From Pseudomonas oryzagri (GTDB lineage: Bacteria; Pseudomonadota; Gammaproteobacteria; Pseudomonadales; Pseudomonadaceae), in assembly GCF_020831405.1 (NCBI RefSeq), contig NZ_JAJHPU010000039.1:101038-165037 (forward strand): 64,000 nt of DNA. Reading direction: 5' to 3'. Shown piece by piece: positions 29,824 through 42,042 of the stretch. The translations under genes and the position numbers were made by a program. The notes under the pieces were generated by a model. It was not told the DNA's origin and searched no databases. It was given only the letters and a program-made list of their open reading frames with translations. Position 1 is the first letter of the stretch. Every line of letters begins with the position of its first letter.

Positions 29824-30404
29824 CGCTCTTCTCCAAAACAGTCATGGTAGGTGGGGCAGTGTTCGCAGCTGGGCGAGCGGCAGACGTAGCCGCCGTCCTG
29901 TTCGCACAGCTGCCGGTAGAAAAACTTCTTCCAGCGCATGTTGTGGGTGTTGCGGGCCGCGAGCCGCGGAAAGTTGTATTCCAGCAGCTCGCGCAGTTGT
30001 TCGCGGGAAGCCAGGCCCAGGTCGCGCCACAGGTGGTCGCCGCCCAGACAGGCGGCGGCGACGATGCAGGCCAGCGCCTCCTCGAACGGCTCGCGGTCGG
30101 CGCGGCCGTTGATCAGCAGGTCGCGCAGCTCCTGCCATTCGTCGCGGCGCAGCTCCAGCAGCTCGGCGCGCAGCGCGCCGCGCTCCGGGACCTGCGGGGG
30201 GGCACTATCGTACTGGCCGGCCAGCTGCGGAAAATTGGCCTGGATCAGTGCGGCGTACGCTGCATCCTCCAGGCCCAGACGAACGGGCAGGCAACTGCGC
30301 CCCTGGCGCTGCGCCAGCAGGATGCGCTCCAGCCAGGCATGGTTGGGACCACGCAGGGCCGGCGGCGCTTCGCCATGGGGACGGGGCAGGGCCTGCGCCA
30401 GCAT
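29820..30404 (-). CDS. nifQ: Nitrogenase molybdenum-donating protein NifQ
   Basis: 194 residues. The C-terminal half has the NifQ signature C-x4-C-x2-C-x5-C (CRSPSCEHCPTYHDC near residue 175), which holds an Fe-S/Mo cluster. The protein supplies Mo for FeMo-cofactor. The blocks LACIVAAACLGGDHLWRDLGL and NFPRLAARNTHNMRWKKF are typical. The ATG at 30404 is 3 bases beyond the stop of nifO, so translation is coupled. A longer in-frame reading upstream belongs to the nifO region in another frame. Confidence 0.95.
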   Translation of the reverse strand: MLAQALPRPHGEAPPALRGPNHAWLERILLAQRQGRSCLPVRLGLEDAAYAALIQANFPQLAGQYDSAPPQVPERGALRAELLELRRDEWQELRDLLINGRADREPFEEALACIVAAACLGGDHLWRDLGLASREQLRELLEYNFPRLAARNTHNMRWKKFFYRQLCEQDGGYVCRSPSCEHCPTYHDCFGEER

Positions 30405-30406
30405 GA

Positions 30407-30844
30407 TCAGGCCTCCTCGCCGGCGCGGCAGGCGGCATGGCCGTGGGCCTGCCGCGCACAGCCGTCGAGCTCGGCTGGCACTGCGCCCAGCCGCGGCGTG
30501 GGCAGCAGGGCGTCGAGCGCCGCCAGATCGAAGCCGGCCAGGCGCAGGCTGCCGACGCTGATCAGCGGGCGGCGGATCAGCAGCGGCTGGGCCAGCAGCA
30601 GATCGAGGGCCTGCTCGGCGTCCAGTCCGTGCGGGTCCACCGTGCCGTCCTTGACCGCCGGCGCCGCGCGGTTGAACCACTCGGCCACCGGCAAGGCGGC
30701 CAGGAAGGCGTACAATTGCTCGCGCCGCCACGGCTCGGCGAGCAGGTCGCGCGCCTGCACCTGGAAGCCGGCCTCCTGCAGCAGCTGCTTCTGCCGCCGG
30801 TTGGTGGCGCAGCCGGGCTTCTCGTAGAACACCAGACTGGTCAT
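30407..30844 (-). CDS. nifO: NifO, ArsC/Spx-family protein
   Basis: 145 residues with an ArsC-like thioredoxin fold: SLVFYEKPGCATNRRQKQLL (one Cys where ArsC has its nucleophile), then PLLIRRPLIS in the substrate loop. In A. vinelandii NifO affects molybdenum use for nitrogenase versus nitrate reductase. The ATG at 30844 follows GAGGAGAAGGCCG. Between fdxN and nifQ, as in A. vinelandii. Confidence 0.9.
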   Translation of the reverse strand: MTSLVFYEKPGCATNRRQKQLLQEAGFQVQARDLLAEPWRREQLYAFLAALPVAEWFNRAAPAVKDGTVDPHGLDAEQALDLLLAQPLLIRRPLISVGSLRLAGFDLAALDALLPTPRLGAVPAELDGCARQAHGHAACRAGEEA

Positions 30845-30855
30845 CGGCCTTCTCC

Positions 30856-31134
30856 TCAGCGCGCCTGGATTTCGCGCATGGCCTCGTCCAGGCGCTCCGG
30901 CGGGATGCCGGTCAGCGAGCCCGGCGGGTTGGCCGGGCTGCCGTCGGCGAGCAGGATGGCGCCCTCGATCGGACAGATGCTCGCGCACTGCTTCTCGGCG
31001 TAGTCGTCCTCGCACTCGGTGCACTTGTGGGCGTTGATCTTGAAATGCGGACTGCTCTCGTAGATCGCCTCGCTCGGACACACGTCCACGCAGGCCCAGC
31101 AGTTCACACAGGACTCGACGATTTTCAGTGCCAT
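30856..31134 (-). CDS. fdxN: Nif-associated 2[4Fe-4S] ferredoxin FdxN
   Basis: 92 residues. First cluster motif CVNCWACVDVCP near residue 9. The second half has C-x2-C then a stretched loop (CTECEDDYAEKQCASICP), as in the FdxN family. It serves NifB or nitrogenase maturation as an electron donor. The ATG at 31134 follows GAGGGGAAAACC. It is directly downstream of nifB (31-base gap). Confidence 0.94.
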   Translation of the reverse strand: MALKIVESCVNCWACVDVCPSEAIYESSPHFKINAHKCTECEDDYAEKQCASICPIEGAILLADGSPANPPGSLTGIPPERLDEAMREIQAR

Positions 31135-31165
31135 GGTTTTCCCCTCCCTCAAGCGATCATGGCGT

Positions 31166-32680
31166 TCAGGCGTTGGCGCGCAGCGCGGTCTGGTCCTGAT
31201 CGAGGCGACCGGCCGCGATCATTTCCTGGTACACCGCCATCACCGCCTCCTCGATGGGCTCCATGGCGTGCTCCCCGTTGGGCTGGATGCCGGCGGCCTC
31301 CAGGAGGCCCCACGGCTCATAGCCGATCTTCGAGCAGAGCACCGTCTCGCAGCCCTTGAGCGCGCGCACGCCGCCGGACAGCGCCGATTCCTTCTCGCCG
31401 CAGGTGTCGTTGCCGACGCAGAACTGCTCGACCTTGCGGTGGCCGATGAAGCGCACGCCGCTGGGCGAGGCCTCGTAGACGAGGAACTCGGTGGCATGGC
31501 CGTAGTGCTGGTTGATCAGCCCGCCGCCGCTGGTGGCCACCGCCATCAGCACCGGGCGGTAGCCCTTGCCGAGCGCTTCGTCGCCCAGCTGCGGGGCCTT
31601 CATGCCGGCCAGGCGCGCCTTCTTCGCCGCCTTCTCGTCGAGCTCTTCCTTGATCGCCGCGTGGATGACCGCGCGTTTGACCATGGCGGCCTCGTAGTCG
31701 ATGTCCATCTCCTCGATCTTGTCCATGGTGAACTCGTCGCCGCGGTCCTCGCCGAGCAGGCCGACCGCGTCGGCGCGGCACTGGCGGCAGTGGCGCATCA
31801 TGTTCATGTCGCCGGCGCAGGCGTCCTGCAGGTCCTGCAGCTCTTCCGGCTCGGGGCTGCGCTGGCCCATCACGCCGTAGAAGGTGCCGTGCTCGGCCTC
31901 GGCGATCAGCGGCATGACGTTGTGCAGGAAGGCGCCCTTGGCCTTGACGATCCTGCTGACTTCCTTGAGGTGCTCGTCGTTGACGCCGGGGATCAGCACC
32001 GAGTTGACCTTCACCAGGATGCCGCGCTCGACCAGCATCTCCAGGCCCTTCTGCTGCCGCTCGATGAGGATCTTGGCGGCCTTCACGCCGCGGATGCGCT
32101 TGTTGTTCCAGTAGATCCACGGATAGATCTTGGCGCCGACCTCGGGATCCACGCAGTTGATGGTGATGGTCACGTGGTCGATGTTGTGCTTGGCCAGCTC
32201 GTCGACGCAGTCGGGCAGCGCCAGGCCGTTGGTAGACACGCACAGCTTGATGTCCGGGGCCTGCTCGGAGAGCTGGCGGAAGGTCTCGAAGGTGCGCTCC
32301 GGGTTGGCCAGGGGGTCGCCGGGGCCGGCGATGCCGAGCACGGTCATCTGCGGAATGGTCGCGGCGACGGCCTTGACCTTCTTCACCGCCTGGTCGGGGT
32401 GCAGCAGCTCGGAAACCACGCCGGGGCGCGACTCGTTGGCGCAGTCGTACTTGCGGTTGCAGTAGTGGCACTGGATGTTGCAGGCCGGCGCCACCGCCAC
32501 GTGCATGCGGGCGAAGTAGTGGTGCGCCTCCTCGGAGTAGCAGGGGTGGTTGTGCACCTTCTCGCGGATGTGATCCGGCAGATGGGACAGCTGGTCGTCG
32601 GTGCTGCCGCAGGATCCAGAGGAGCAACCGCCAGCGCTGTGGTGCCCCGCATCGTTTTGCCCAAGTACGCTCAGTTCCAT
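31166..32680 (-). CDS. nifB: FeMo-cofactor biosynthesis radical SAM protein NifB
   Basis: 504 residues. Makes NifB-co, the [8Fe-9S-C] precursor of the nitrogenase cofactor. The radical SAM motif C-x3-C-x2-C is in APACNIQCHYCNRKYDC near residue 56. Further NifB motifs are GIAGPGDPLANPERTF and CRQCRADAVGLLG near residue 265. A C-terminal NifX-like domain starts near 380 (LINQHYGHATEFLVYE). The ATG at 32680 follows GGAGACCAACC. First gene of a six-gene operon with its own sigma-54 promoter. Confidence 0.98.
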   Translation of the reverse strand: MELSVLGQNDAGHHSAGGCSSGSCGSTDDQLSHLPDHIREKVHNHPCYSEEAHHYFARMHVAVAPACNIQCHYCNRKYDCANESRPGVVSELLHPDQAVKKVKAVAATIPQMTVLGIAGPGDPLANPERTFETFRQLSEQAPDIKLCVSTNGLALPDCVDELAKHNIDHVTITINCVDPEVGAKIYPWIYWNNKRIRGVKAAKILIERQQKGLEMLVERGILVKVNSVLIPGVNDEHLKEVSRIVKAKGAFLHNVMPLIAEAEHGTFYGVMGQRSPEPEELQDLQDACAGDMNMMRHCRQCRADAVGLLGEDRGDEFTMDKIEEMDIDYEAAMVKRAVIHAAIKEELDEKAAKKARLAGMKAPQLGDEALGKGYRPVLMAVATSGGGLINQHYGHATEFLVYEASPSGVRFIGHRKVEQFCVGNDTCGEKESALSGGVRALKGCETVLCSKIGYEPWGLLEAAGIQPNGEHAMEPIEEAVMAVYQEMIAAGRLDQDQTALRANA

Positions 32681-32721
32681 GGTTGGTCTCCGGTGAAGAG
32701 AAGGGAGTCGCAGATACCCGA

Positions 32722-32735
32722 GCAATACCCGTGCC
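32722..32735 (-). promoter_or_regulatory. Sigma-54 promoter of the nifB operon
   Basis: On the minus strand it reads GGCACGGGTATTGC: GGCACG, four bases, TTGC, an almost exact -24/-12 element. It lies 42 bases before the nifB start codon. Confidence 0.9.
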
Positions 32736-32787
32736 TGTTCGTAAGTTATTGTTTTTTAATGATTTAATTGTTTCGTGTGGGCGTCTT

Positions 32788-32803
32788 TGTCGGGCTACGG
32801 ACA
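32788..32803. promoter_or_regulatory. NifA upstream activator site 1 of nifB
   Basis: TGT-CGGGCTACGG-ACA, the exact TGT-N10-ACA pattern, 53 bases upstream of the nifB -24 element. Confidence 0.85.
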
Positions 32804-32831
32804 ATTTTTCCCACCGCCGCCGGGTCGGCTT

Positions 32832-32847
32832 TGTCGGGGAGCCGACA
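32832..32847. promoter_or_regulatory. NifA upstream activator site 2 of nifB
   Basis: TGT-CGGGGAGCCG-ACA, exact TGT-N10-ACA, 44 bases beyond site 1 (about four helical turns), so both could load on one DNA face. Confidence 0.85.
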
Positions 32848-32984
32848 ACGCGCGGCGCGGCGGGGGCGCACGGCGCGCGGATGGCCGCAGCGGACATGGC
32901 AAGCGCGGGGAAGGAGGGGGAAGGGACCGGGCTCCCGGGCGGGAACCTGGGCGCCCGCAATCCTTTGCGGGCACACGGCGGGCT

Positions 32985-34556
<1,572 letters not shown>

Positions 34557-34568
34557 GGGCTCCGTGGA

Positions 34569-36137
<1,569 letters not shown>

Positions 36138-36239
36138 CTATGCCTCGTCATTCGGGAGAACCAGCGGACAGGTAGATCGCCTGCGACGGGCCGCCCGGAG
36201 GCCGACTTCTATATACGCACCGCAGGTAGGGGCTTTTTT

Positions 36240-36253
36240 GCAAACACTGTGCC
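36240..36253 (-). promoter_or_regulatory. Candidate sigma-54 promoter of nifLA
   Basis: On the minus strand it reads GGCACAGTGTTTGC: GGCACA, four bases, TTGC, then A. It lies 106 bases before the nifL start codon. If used, nifLA would be under NifA (or NtrC) control, unlike A. vinelandii nifLA, which is regarded as not nif-regulated. Confidence 0.7.
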
Positions 36254-36380
36254 GCCGCCATAACCGCCGCCGACCCCCATCAGGGCGGGAAAAAGTCGCA
36301 TTTCAGAGCCGTTGGGCCGGCTTTTGCCGGCGGTTTCTGTAGGAAAGCCCACGCAGGGCGGCGCGAGCGGCGAGACGCTC

Positions 36381-36396
36381 TGTAGCGAAGCCGACA
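36381..36396. promoter_or_regulatory. NifA upstream activator site in the nifL-rnfA gap
   Basis: TGT-AGCGAAGCCG-ACA, exact TGT-N10-ACA. It lies 107 bases upstream of the rnfA -24 element and about 128 bases upstream of the nifL one. A near match (TGT-N10-ACG) is at 36338-36353. Confidence 0.8.
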
Positions 36397-36502
36397 AATC
36401 CTTGCGCCGGGGTCGCCGGGTGCCCCGGTTTGTCTGCACTTCCCTTGATCTGGATCAAGTTTTACGGGCCGTGCGGGGCCTGCGCGCAGCCCTGCGGGGC
36501 CA

Positions 36503-36517
36503 TGGCACGCTTGCTGC
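36503..36517 (+). promoter_or_regulatory. Sigma-54 promoter of the rnf operon
   Basis: TGGCACG-CTTG-CTGC, a full -24 element with a one-base variant -12 element, 70 bases before the rnfA start codon. Confidence 0.88.
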
Positions 36518-36587
36518 AGAAACACCTGGCAACAGTCAGTGCCCGACAAGGGTGCATCGCAAGGTTCGACCGGGTGGGTGGCTCGCT

Positions 36588-37160
36588 ATGGAATACGTGC
36601 TTTTTCTGATCAGCACCGTGCTGGTCAACAACGTGGTGCTGGTGCGCTTCCTGGGCCTGTGTCCGTTCATGGGCGTGTCCAGCAAGCTCGATCCGTCGAT
36701 CGGCATGGGCGTGGCGACCACCCTGGTGATGACCCTCGGCGGCGTCAGCAGCTGGCTGCTCGAACACTACGTGCTGCTGCCGCTGGGCATCGGCTTCCTG
36801 CGCATCCTCGCCTACATCGTGGTGATCGCGGCGATGGTGCAGCTGATCGAGATGATCATCCGCAAGGTCAGTCCCTCGCTGTACCGGGCGCTGGGCATCT
36901 ACCTGCCGCTGATCACCACCAACTGCGCCGTGCTCGGCGTGCCGCTGATCAGCGTGCGCGAGGGCCACAGCCTGGTCCAGGCCGGCCTGTTCGGCTTCGG
37001 TTCGGCGCTCGGCTTCACCCTGATCATGATCATCTTCGCCGGCCTGCGCGAGCGCCTGCAGCTCGCCAACGTGCCGGCGGCGTTTTCCGGTCCGCCGATC
37101 GCCTTCGTCACCGCCGGCCTGCTGGCGCTGGCGTTCATGGGCTTCGGCGGTTTGATCTGA
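36588..37160 (+). CDS. rnfA: Rnf complex membrane subunit RnfA
   Basis: 190 residues with six membrane helices. Typical motifs are VNNVVLVRFLGLCPFMGVS with its conserved membrane Cys, and YLPLITTNCAVLGVPL, where a second Cys helps hold the intramembrane iron centre. Part of the ion-driven NADH:ferredoxin oxidoreductase that feeds electrons to nitrogenase. The ATG at 36588 starts MEYVLFLISTVL; upstream in-frame codons cover the promoter and are not coding. Confidence 0.96.
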   Translation: MEYVLFLISTVLVNNVVLVRFLGLCPFMGVSSKLDPSIGMGVATTLVMTLGGVSSWLLEHYVLLPLGIGFLRILAYIVVIAAMVQLIEMIIRKVSPSLYRALGIYLPLITTNCAVLGVPLISVREGHSLVQAGLFGFGSALGFTLIMIIFAGLRERLQLANVPAAFSGPPIAFVTAGLLALAFMGFGGLI

Positions 37161-37195
37161 AGGACTGACCGGCTGACGCCGGCGAGGAGAGCGAC

Positions 37196-37720
37196 ATGCT
37201 GATGGCAACCCTGGCCCTGGCCACCATGGGCCTGCTGCTGGGCGGCGGACTGGGGGTGGCGGCGCGCAAGTTCGCGGTCACCGACGACAACCCGCTGCTC
37301 AAGGAGGTCGAGGCGCTGATGCCCGGCAGCCAGTGCGGCCAGTGCGGCTTCCCCGGTTGCGCCGGCGCCGCGGCGGCGCTGGTCGAGGGCAACGCATCGG
37401 TGACCTGCTGCCCGCCCGGCGGCGTGGCGCTGGCCGAGAAGCTCGCCGCGCTGCTCGGCGTGACCCTCGACGCCGGGCAGATGAGCGCGCCGCAGATGGC
37501 CAGCATCGACAGCGCGCAGTGCACCGGCTGCACGCGCTGCTACCGCGCCTGTCCGACCGACGCCATCGTCGGCGCCAGCGGGCAGATCCACGTGGTGATG
37601 CAGAGCGCCTGCACCGGCTGCGCCAAGTGCCAGGACGCCTGCCCCGAAGACTGCATCTCGCTCGCCGCGCAGGGGCCGACCCTGGACACCTGGCGCTGGG
37701 CCAAGCCCCAGGCCGCCTGA
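37196..37720 (+). CDS. rnfB: Rnf complex iron-sulfur subunit RnfB
   Basis: 174 residues. An N-terminal membrane anchor is followed by the C-x2-C-x4-C cluster domain (CGQCGFPGCAG, near 47-57) and two 4Fe-4S motifs (CTGCTRCYRACP and CTGCAKCQDACP). It transfers electrons at the cytoplasmic face. GAGGAGAG is 4 bases before the ATG at 37196; a second ATG at 37202 is also possible. Confidence 0.95.
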   Translation: MLMATLALATMGLLLGGGLGVAARKFAVTDDNPLLKEVEALMPGSQCGQCGFPGCAGAAAALVEGNASVTCCPPGGVALAEKLAALLGVTLDAGQMSAPQMASIDSAQCTGCTRCYRACPTDAIVGASGQIHVVMQSACTGCAKCQDACPEDCISLAAQGPTLDTWRWAKPQAA

Positions 37721-37740
37721 ATTCCCCACGGAGCCTTCGC

Positions 37741-39219
37741 ATGTTCAATCTCGCCCGCATCCGCGGTGGCGTCCACCCGGACGCCCACAAGGACCGCTCC
37801 TCGGCGCTGACCATCGGCAGCGTGCCGCTGCCGCCGCGCCTGTACCTGCCGCTGCGCCAGCACGCCGGCGCCGAGGCCCTGCCGCTGGTCAAGGTCGGCG
37901 ACCGGGTGCTCAAGGGCCAGCTGATCGCCAGCTCGCCCTCGGAGATGTCGGCGCCGATCCATGCGCCGAGCTCCGGGACCGTCGTCGAGATCGGCCCGAT
38001 CCTCGCCCCGCACCCGTCGGGCCTGACGGTCAACGGCATCGTCATCGACACCGACGGCGAGGATCGCTGGATCGAGCTGGACGTGCCGGGCAACCCCTTC
38101 GAGGAGAGCCCGCTGGTGCTCGCCGAGCGGGTCGCCCAGGCCGGCATCGTCGGCATGGGCGGGGCGATCTTCCCGGCCGCGGTCAAGCTCAAGCAGGGCA
38201 CCAGGCACGAGATCAAGACCGTGCTGGTCAACGGCAGCGAGTGCGAGCCGTTCCTGACCTGCGACGACCGCATCATGCGCGAGCGCGCCGAGGCCATCGT
38301 CGACGGCGCCCGGCTGATCCAGCACATCCTGCGCGCCTACCGGGTGGTGATCGGCATCGAGGACAACAAGCCCGAGGCGATCGCCGCCATGCGCGCGGCC
38401 AGCGAGCCCTACGGCGCCATCGAGGTCGAGGCGGTGCCGGCGCTCTATCCGATGGGCTCGGCCAAGCAGCTGATCCAGGCGGTCACCGGCCGCGAGGTGC
38501 CGGCCGAGGCGCGCAGCACCTCGGTCGGCGCGCTGGTGCACAACGTCGGCACCGTGTACGCCATCCAGCAGGCGCTGCGCCATGGCCGGCCGCTGATCTC
38601 GCGGGTGGTGACCGTGGCCGGCGGCTGCGTGAGCAATCCGCGCAACCTCGAGGTGCTGATCGGCACCCCGGCCCAAGCGCTGTTCGACGCCTGCGGCGGC
38701 TTCAGCCGCGAGCCCGCCGGCGTGCTGCTCGGCGGGCCGATGATGGGCGTCAACCTGCCGTCGCTGCAGGCGCCGGTGATCAAGGGCGCCACCGGCCTGC
38801 TCGCCCTTGCCCCCAACGAGCTGCGCGCCGACGAGGCTTCGCCGTGCATCCGCTGCGCCAGCTGCGTGGACGCCTGCCCGATGGGCCTGCTGCCCCTGGA
38901 GATGGCCGCCCGCGCGCGGGTCGACGACCTCGACGGCGCCCACGAGTACGGCCTGCGCGACTGCATCCTGTGCGGCTGCTGCTCCTACGTGTGCCCCTCG
39001 CACATCCCCCTGGTGCAGTACTTCCAGTACGCCATGGGCCAGCAGGACGAGCGCCGCCAGGGCGCGCGCAAGGCCGATCACATCAAGCAGCTGACCGAGG
39101 CGCGCGCCACGCGCCTGGCCGAGGAGGAGGCTGCCAAGGCCGCCGCCAAGGCCGCCAAGGCGGCCAAGGCGAAAGCCGCCAAGCCGGTGGCCGCACCGAG
39201 CAACGAGGTGGAGTCATGA
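37741..39219 (+). CDS. rnfC: Rnf complex NADH-binding subunit RnfC
   Basis: 492 residues. The RnfC/Nqo1-like FMN-NADH core includes GMGGAIFPAAVKL near residue 140 and LVNGSECEPFLTCDDR. Two 4Fe-4S motifs follow (CIRCASCVDACP near 370 and CILCGCCSYVCP near 410). The C-terminal tail is short and rich in Ala and Lys, much shorter than in E. coli RsxC. The ATG at 37741 begins MFNLARIRGGVHPD, 20 bases after rnfB. Confidence 0.96.
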   Translation: MFNLARIRGGVHPDAHKDRSSALTIGSVPLPPRLYLPLRQHAGAEALPLVKVGDRVLKGQLIASSPSEMSAPIHAPSSGTVVEIGPILAPHPSGLTVNGIVIDTDGEDRWIELDVPGNPFEESPLVLAERVAQAGIVGMGGAIFPAAVKLKQGTRHEIKTVLVNGSECEPFLTCDDRIMRERAEAIVDGARLIQHILRAYRVVIGIEDNKPEAIAAMRAASEPYGAIEVEAVPALYPMGSAKQLIQAVTGREVPAEARSTSVGALVHNVGTVYAIQQALRHGRPLISRVVTVAGGCVSNPRNLEVLIGTPAQALFDACGGFSREPAGVLLGGPMMGVNLPSLQAPVIKGATGLLALAPNELRADEASPCIRCASCVDACPMGLLPLEMAARARVDDLDGAHEYGLRDCILCGCCSYVCPSHIPLVQYFQYAMGQQDERRQGARKADHIKQLTEARATRLAEEEAAKAAAKAAKAAKAKAAKPVAAPSNEVES

Positions 39220-40307
39220 GCACCATGGGTCTCGTATCCGGGCCGTTCGCCCACGACCGCTCGTCGGTCAACCGCATCATGCTGCAGGTGTGCCTGGCGC
39301 TGCTGCCGGCCACCCTGTTCGGCCTCTACCTGTTCGGCTGGCCGGCGATCAACCTGTGGCTGCTGACCTGCGCCAGCGCGGTGCTCACCGAGGCGCTGTG
39401 CCTGCGCTGGCTCGGCCAGCCGCAGCGGCGCCTGCTCGACGGCTCGGCGCTGCTCACCGGCTGGCTGCTCGCGCTGTCGCTGCCGCCGTGGGCGCCCTGG
39501 TGGATCGGCGTCGGCGGCAGCGTGTTCGCCATCGGCATCGGCAAGCAGATCTACGGCGGCATCGGCCAGAACCTGTTCAACCCGGCGATGCTCGCCCGCG
39601 TCGCCCTGCTGATCGCCTTCCCGCTGCAGATGACCACCTGGGCGCTGCCGCACGCGCTCGGCTCGGCCGCCGCGCCCGGCTTCGTCGAAGGTCTTGCCAT
39701 CACCTTCGGCGGCGCGATCCCCGACGGCACGACCGGCGCCACCGCCCTCGGCGGGCTGAAGACCGAGCTGACCCTGGGCCATACCGCCGAGCAGATCCTC
39801 GCCGGCAACTTCCAGCTGATTCCGGCGCTGCTCGGCAGCACCGCAGGCAGCCTCGGCGAGACCTCCGAGCTGCTGCTCCTGCTCGGCGGCCTGTGGCTGC
39901 TGCTGCGGCGCATCATCCACTGGGAGATCCCGGTCAGCATGCTGGTCAGCGTGGTGCTCCTGGGCGCCATTGCCCACCAGATCAACCCCGACCGCTATCC
40001 CGGCGGCCTCTACCACCTGGCCAGCGGCGGCCTGCTGCTCGGTGCCCTGTTCATCGCCACCGACCCGGTGACCTCGCCGGTCAGCCGCGCCGGGCGGCTG
40101 ATCTTCGGCATCGGCTGCGGTGTGCTGGTCTACGTGATCCGCACCTGGGGCAGCTTCCCCGAGGCGGTGGCCTTCGCCGTGCTGTTCATGAACGCACTGA
40201 GTCCGCTGATCGACCGCTACTGGCGCCCGCGCGCCTACGGCCGCACCTCGAGCGGCAAGCCGCTGGCCATCGGCCGGCAAACCAGCCAGGTCAAGCAGGA
40301 GGGCTAA
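39216..40307 (+). CDS. rnfD: Rnf complex membrane subunit RnfD
   Basis: 363 residues with about nine membrane helices. FMN is covalently bound to Thr in the loop DGTTGATALGG near residue 175. Its ATG overlaps the rnfC stop (ATGA at 39216-39219), so translation is coupled. LFNPAMLARVALL and LFIATDPVTSPVS are family motifs. Confidence 0.96.
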   Translation: MSTMGLVSGPFAHDRSSVNRIMLQVCLALLPATLFGLYLFGWPAINLWLLTCASAVLTEALCLRWLGQPQRRLLDGSALLTGWLLALSLPPWAPWWIGVGGSVFAIGIGKQIYGGIGQNLFNPAMLARVALLIAFPLQMTTWALPHALGSAAAPGFVEGLAITFGGAIPDGTTGATALGGLKTELTLGHTAEQILAGNFQLIPALLGSTAGSLGETSELLLLLGGLWLLLRRIIHWEIPVSMLVSVVLLGAIAHQINPDRYPGGLYHLASGGLLLGALFIATDPVTSPVSRAGRLIFGIGCGVLVYVIRTWGSFPEAVAFAVLFMNALSPLIDRYWRPRAYGRTSSGKPLAIGRQTSQVKQEG

Positions 40308-40309
40308 GC

Positions 40310-41020
40310 ATGAGCGAGACCAGTCTCACTTCCCCAGATGAGGCGGCCCCGAATAAGGCGGCCCCGGACGAGGCGGGCGCCGCGGCGCCTGGCCTGCTCG
40401 AACGCTGGCGGTCGCAGATCGCCTACCAGGGCCTGTCGCTGGGCGCGGTGTGCGCCCTGGTCGCCCTGATCCTGCTGGTCGGCGACCAGCTGACCAAGGG
40501 CCAGATCGAGGCCCAGCAGCTCGAGGACCGCCTGGCCGTGCTGCGCCAGGTGCTGCCGGCGGCGCTGTACGACAACAACCCGCTGCAGGACGCCTTCAAG
40601 GTGCAGGACAGCGAGCTGGGCGAGGTCGAGGTGTATCCGGCGCGCAAGGATGGCCGCCTCACCGCGGTGGCCTTCCAGGTCAGCAACATCGGCTACGGCG
40701 GACCAATCCTGCATCTGATCGCCCTCGATGCCGAAGGCCGCATCCTCGGCGTGCGGGTGCTCGGCCACAAGGAAACCCCGGGCCTGGCCGACAAGATCGA
40801 GGTGTCGCGCAGCGACTGGATCAAGGCCTTCGACGGCCTGTCGCTGGCCAACACGCCGCTGCCCAAATGGAAGGTGAAGAAGGACGGCGGCCAGTTCGAC
40901 CAGTTCGCCGGCGCCACCATCACCCCGCGTGCGGTGGTCAAGAGCGTGCTGCAGGCCCTGCAATTCCAGGTGCGCCAGGCCGAACGGCTGAGCGCGAAAC
41001 AACAGGAGGCACAACCATGA
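40310..41020 (+). CDS. rnfG: Rnf complex flavoprotein subunit RnfG
   Basis: 236 residues. A single N-terminal membrane anchor (about 40-62) follows an unusual leader rich in Ala, Pro and Asp ([19 protein letters not shown]). The FMN-binding domain carries [12 protein letters not shown] near residue 210, with the flavinylated Thr. GGAGGGC lies 5 bases before the ATG at 40310. Confidence 0.95.
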   Translation: MSETSLTSPDEAAPNKAAPDEAGAAAPGLLERWRSQIAYQGLSLGAVCALVALILLVGDQLTKGQIEAQQLEDRLAVLRQVLPAALYDNNPLQDAFKVQDSELGEVEVYPARKDGRLTAVAFQVSNIGYGGPILHLIALDAEGRILGVRVLGHKETPGLADKIEVSRSDWIKAFDGLSLANTPLPKWKVKKDGGQFDQFAGATITPRAVVKSVLQALQFQVRQAERLSAKQQEAQP

Positions 41021-41733
41021 GCAGCAGTTGCGGAGTTCCCGCCAGCGCCCCGCCGTCGGCCAGTCCGTGGAAGTACTTCACCAGCGCGCTGTGGGACTAC
41101 AACGTCGCCCTGGTGCAGATGCTCGCGCTCTGCCCGACCCTGGCGGTGACCACCACCGCCACCAACGGCCTGGGCATGGGCCTGGCCACCACGCTGGTGC
41201 TGGTGCTGACCAACGCGCTGATCTCGGCGCTGCGCCACACCATCTCCCCCGAGGTGCGCAACCCGGTGATGATCGGCCTGATCGCCGGCGTGGTGACCCT
41301 GATCGACATGGCGATGAACGCCTGGATGCACGAGCTGTACAAGGTGCTCGGCCTGTTCATCGCGCTGATCGTCACCAACTGCGCGGTGCTCGGTCGCGCC
41401 GAGTCGTTCAGCCTCAAGCATCCGGTGATCCCCTCGATGCTCGACGGCGCTGGCATGGGCATCGGCTTCACCTGGGTGCTGGTGCTGATCGGCGGCATCC
41501 GCGAGATCCTCGGCAGCGGCACGCTGTTCGCCCAGGCCTCGTCCCTGCTCGGCCCGCACTTCGCCTGGCTGGAGATCACCGTGCTGCCCGGCTTCCAGGG
41601 CATCCTGCTGGCCATCCTGCCGCCGGGGGCGTTCATCGTCCTGGGCTTCCTGCTGGCCGGCAAGCGCGTGCTCGACCGCCGCCGCGCCGAGCGACGGATC
41701 CAGTCCCACGGCGAGCTGATCGTCCTGCAATGA
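41017..41733 (+). CDS. rnfE: Rnf complex membrane subunit RnfE
   Basis: 238 residues with six membrane helices, paralogous to RnfA. It has [19 protein letters not shown] with the membrane Cys and [16 protein letters not shown]. Its start overlaps the rnfG stop (ATGA at 41017-41020); AGGAGG is 6 bases upstream. The N-terminus is longer and more polar than in E. coli RsxE. Confidence 0.95.
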   Translation: MSSSCGVPASAPPSASPWKYFTSALWDYNVALVQMLALCPTLAVTTTATNGLGMGLATTLVLVLTNALISALRHTISPEVRNPVMIGLIAGVVTLIDMAMNAWMHELYKVLGLFIALIVTNCAVLGRAESFSLKHPVIPSMLDGAGMGIGFTWVLVLIGGIREILGSGTLFAQASSLLGPHFAWLEITVLPGFQGILLAILPPGAFIVLGFLLAGKRVLDRRRAERRIQSHGELIVLQ

Positions 41734-41755
41734 GTCCGGCACAGGAGTGAGTCGC

Positions 41756-42019
41756 ATGAAAGTTGCTGTGGTGTACGCCGTGGCTCCCCAGCCGCTGCTG
41801 CTGATCTGCCAGGTCGCCGAGGGCAGCAGCGTGGAGCAGGCCATCGAACAGTCGGGGCTGTTGCGCTACCGCCCGGAGATCGACCTGAAGCAGCAGAAGG
41901 TCGGCGTGTTCGGCAAGTTCGTCAAGCTGGACAGTCCGCTCAAGGACGGTGATCGCGTGGAGATCTACCAGCGCATCACCCGGGTGCTCGACGACGACGA
42001 TGACGACGATGACGATTGA
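41756..42019 (+). CDS. rnfH: RnfH ubiquitin-fold protein with poly-Asp tail
   Basis: 87 residues. The RnfH/UPF0125 beta-grasp fold has [25 protein letters not shown] and a GRVEIYRP-like end ([11 protein letters not shown]). In A. vinelandii the gene closes the rnf1 operon. The last nine residues are all Asp, from a GAC/GAT run at about 41993-42016, an acidic tail not usual in the family. The ATG at 41756 is spaced 9 bases from GGAG; a GTG at 41747 is less likely. Confidence 0.93.
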   Translation: MKVAVVYAVAPQPLLLICQVAEGSSVEQAIEQSGLLRYRPEIDLKQQKVGVFGKFVKLDSPLKDGDRVEIYQRITRVLDDDDDDDDD

Positions 42020-42042
42020 TTAGCTCGCCGAGGAGAGCGCCG

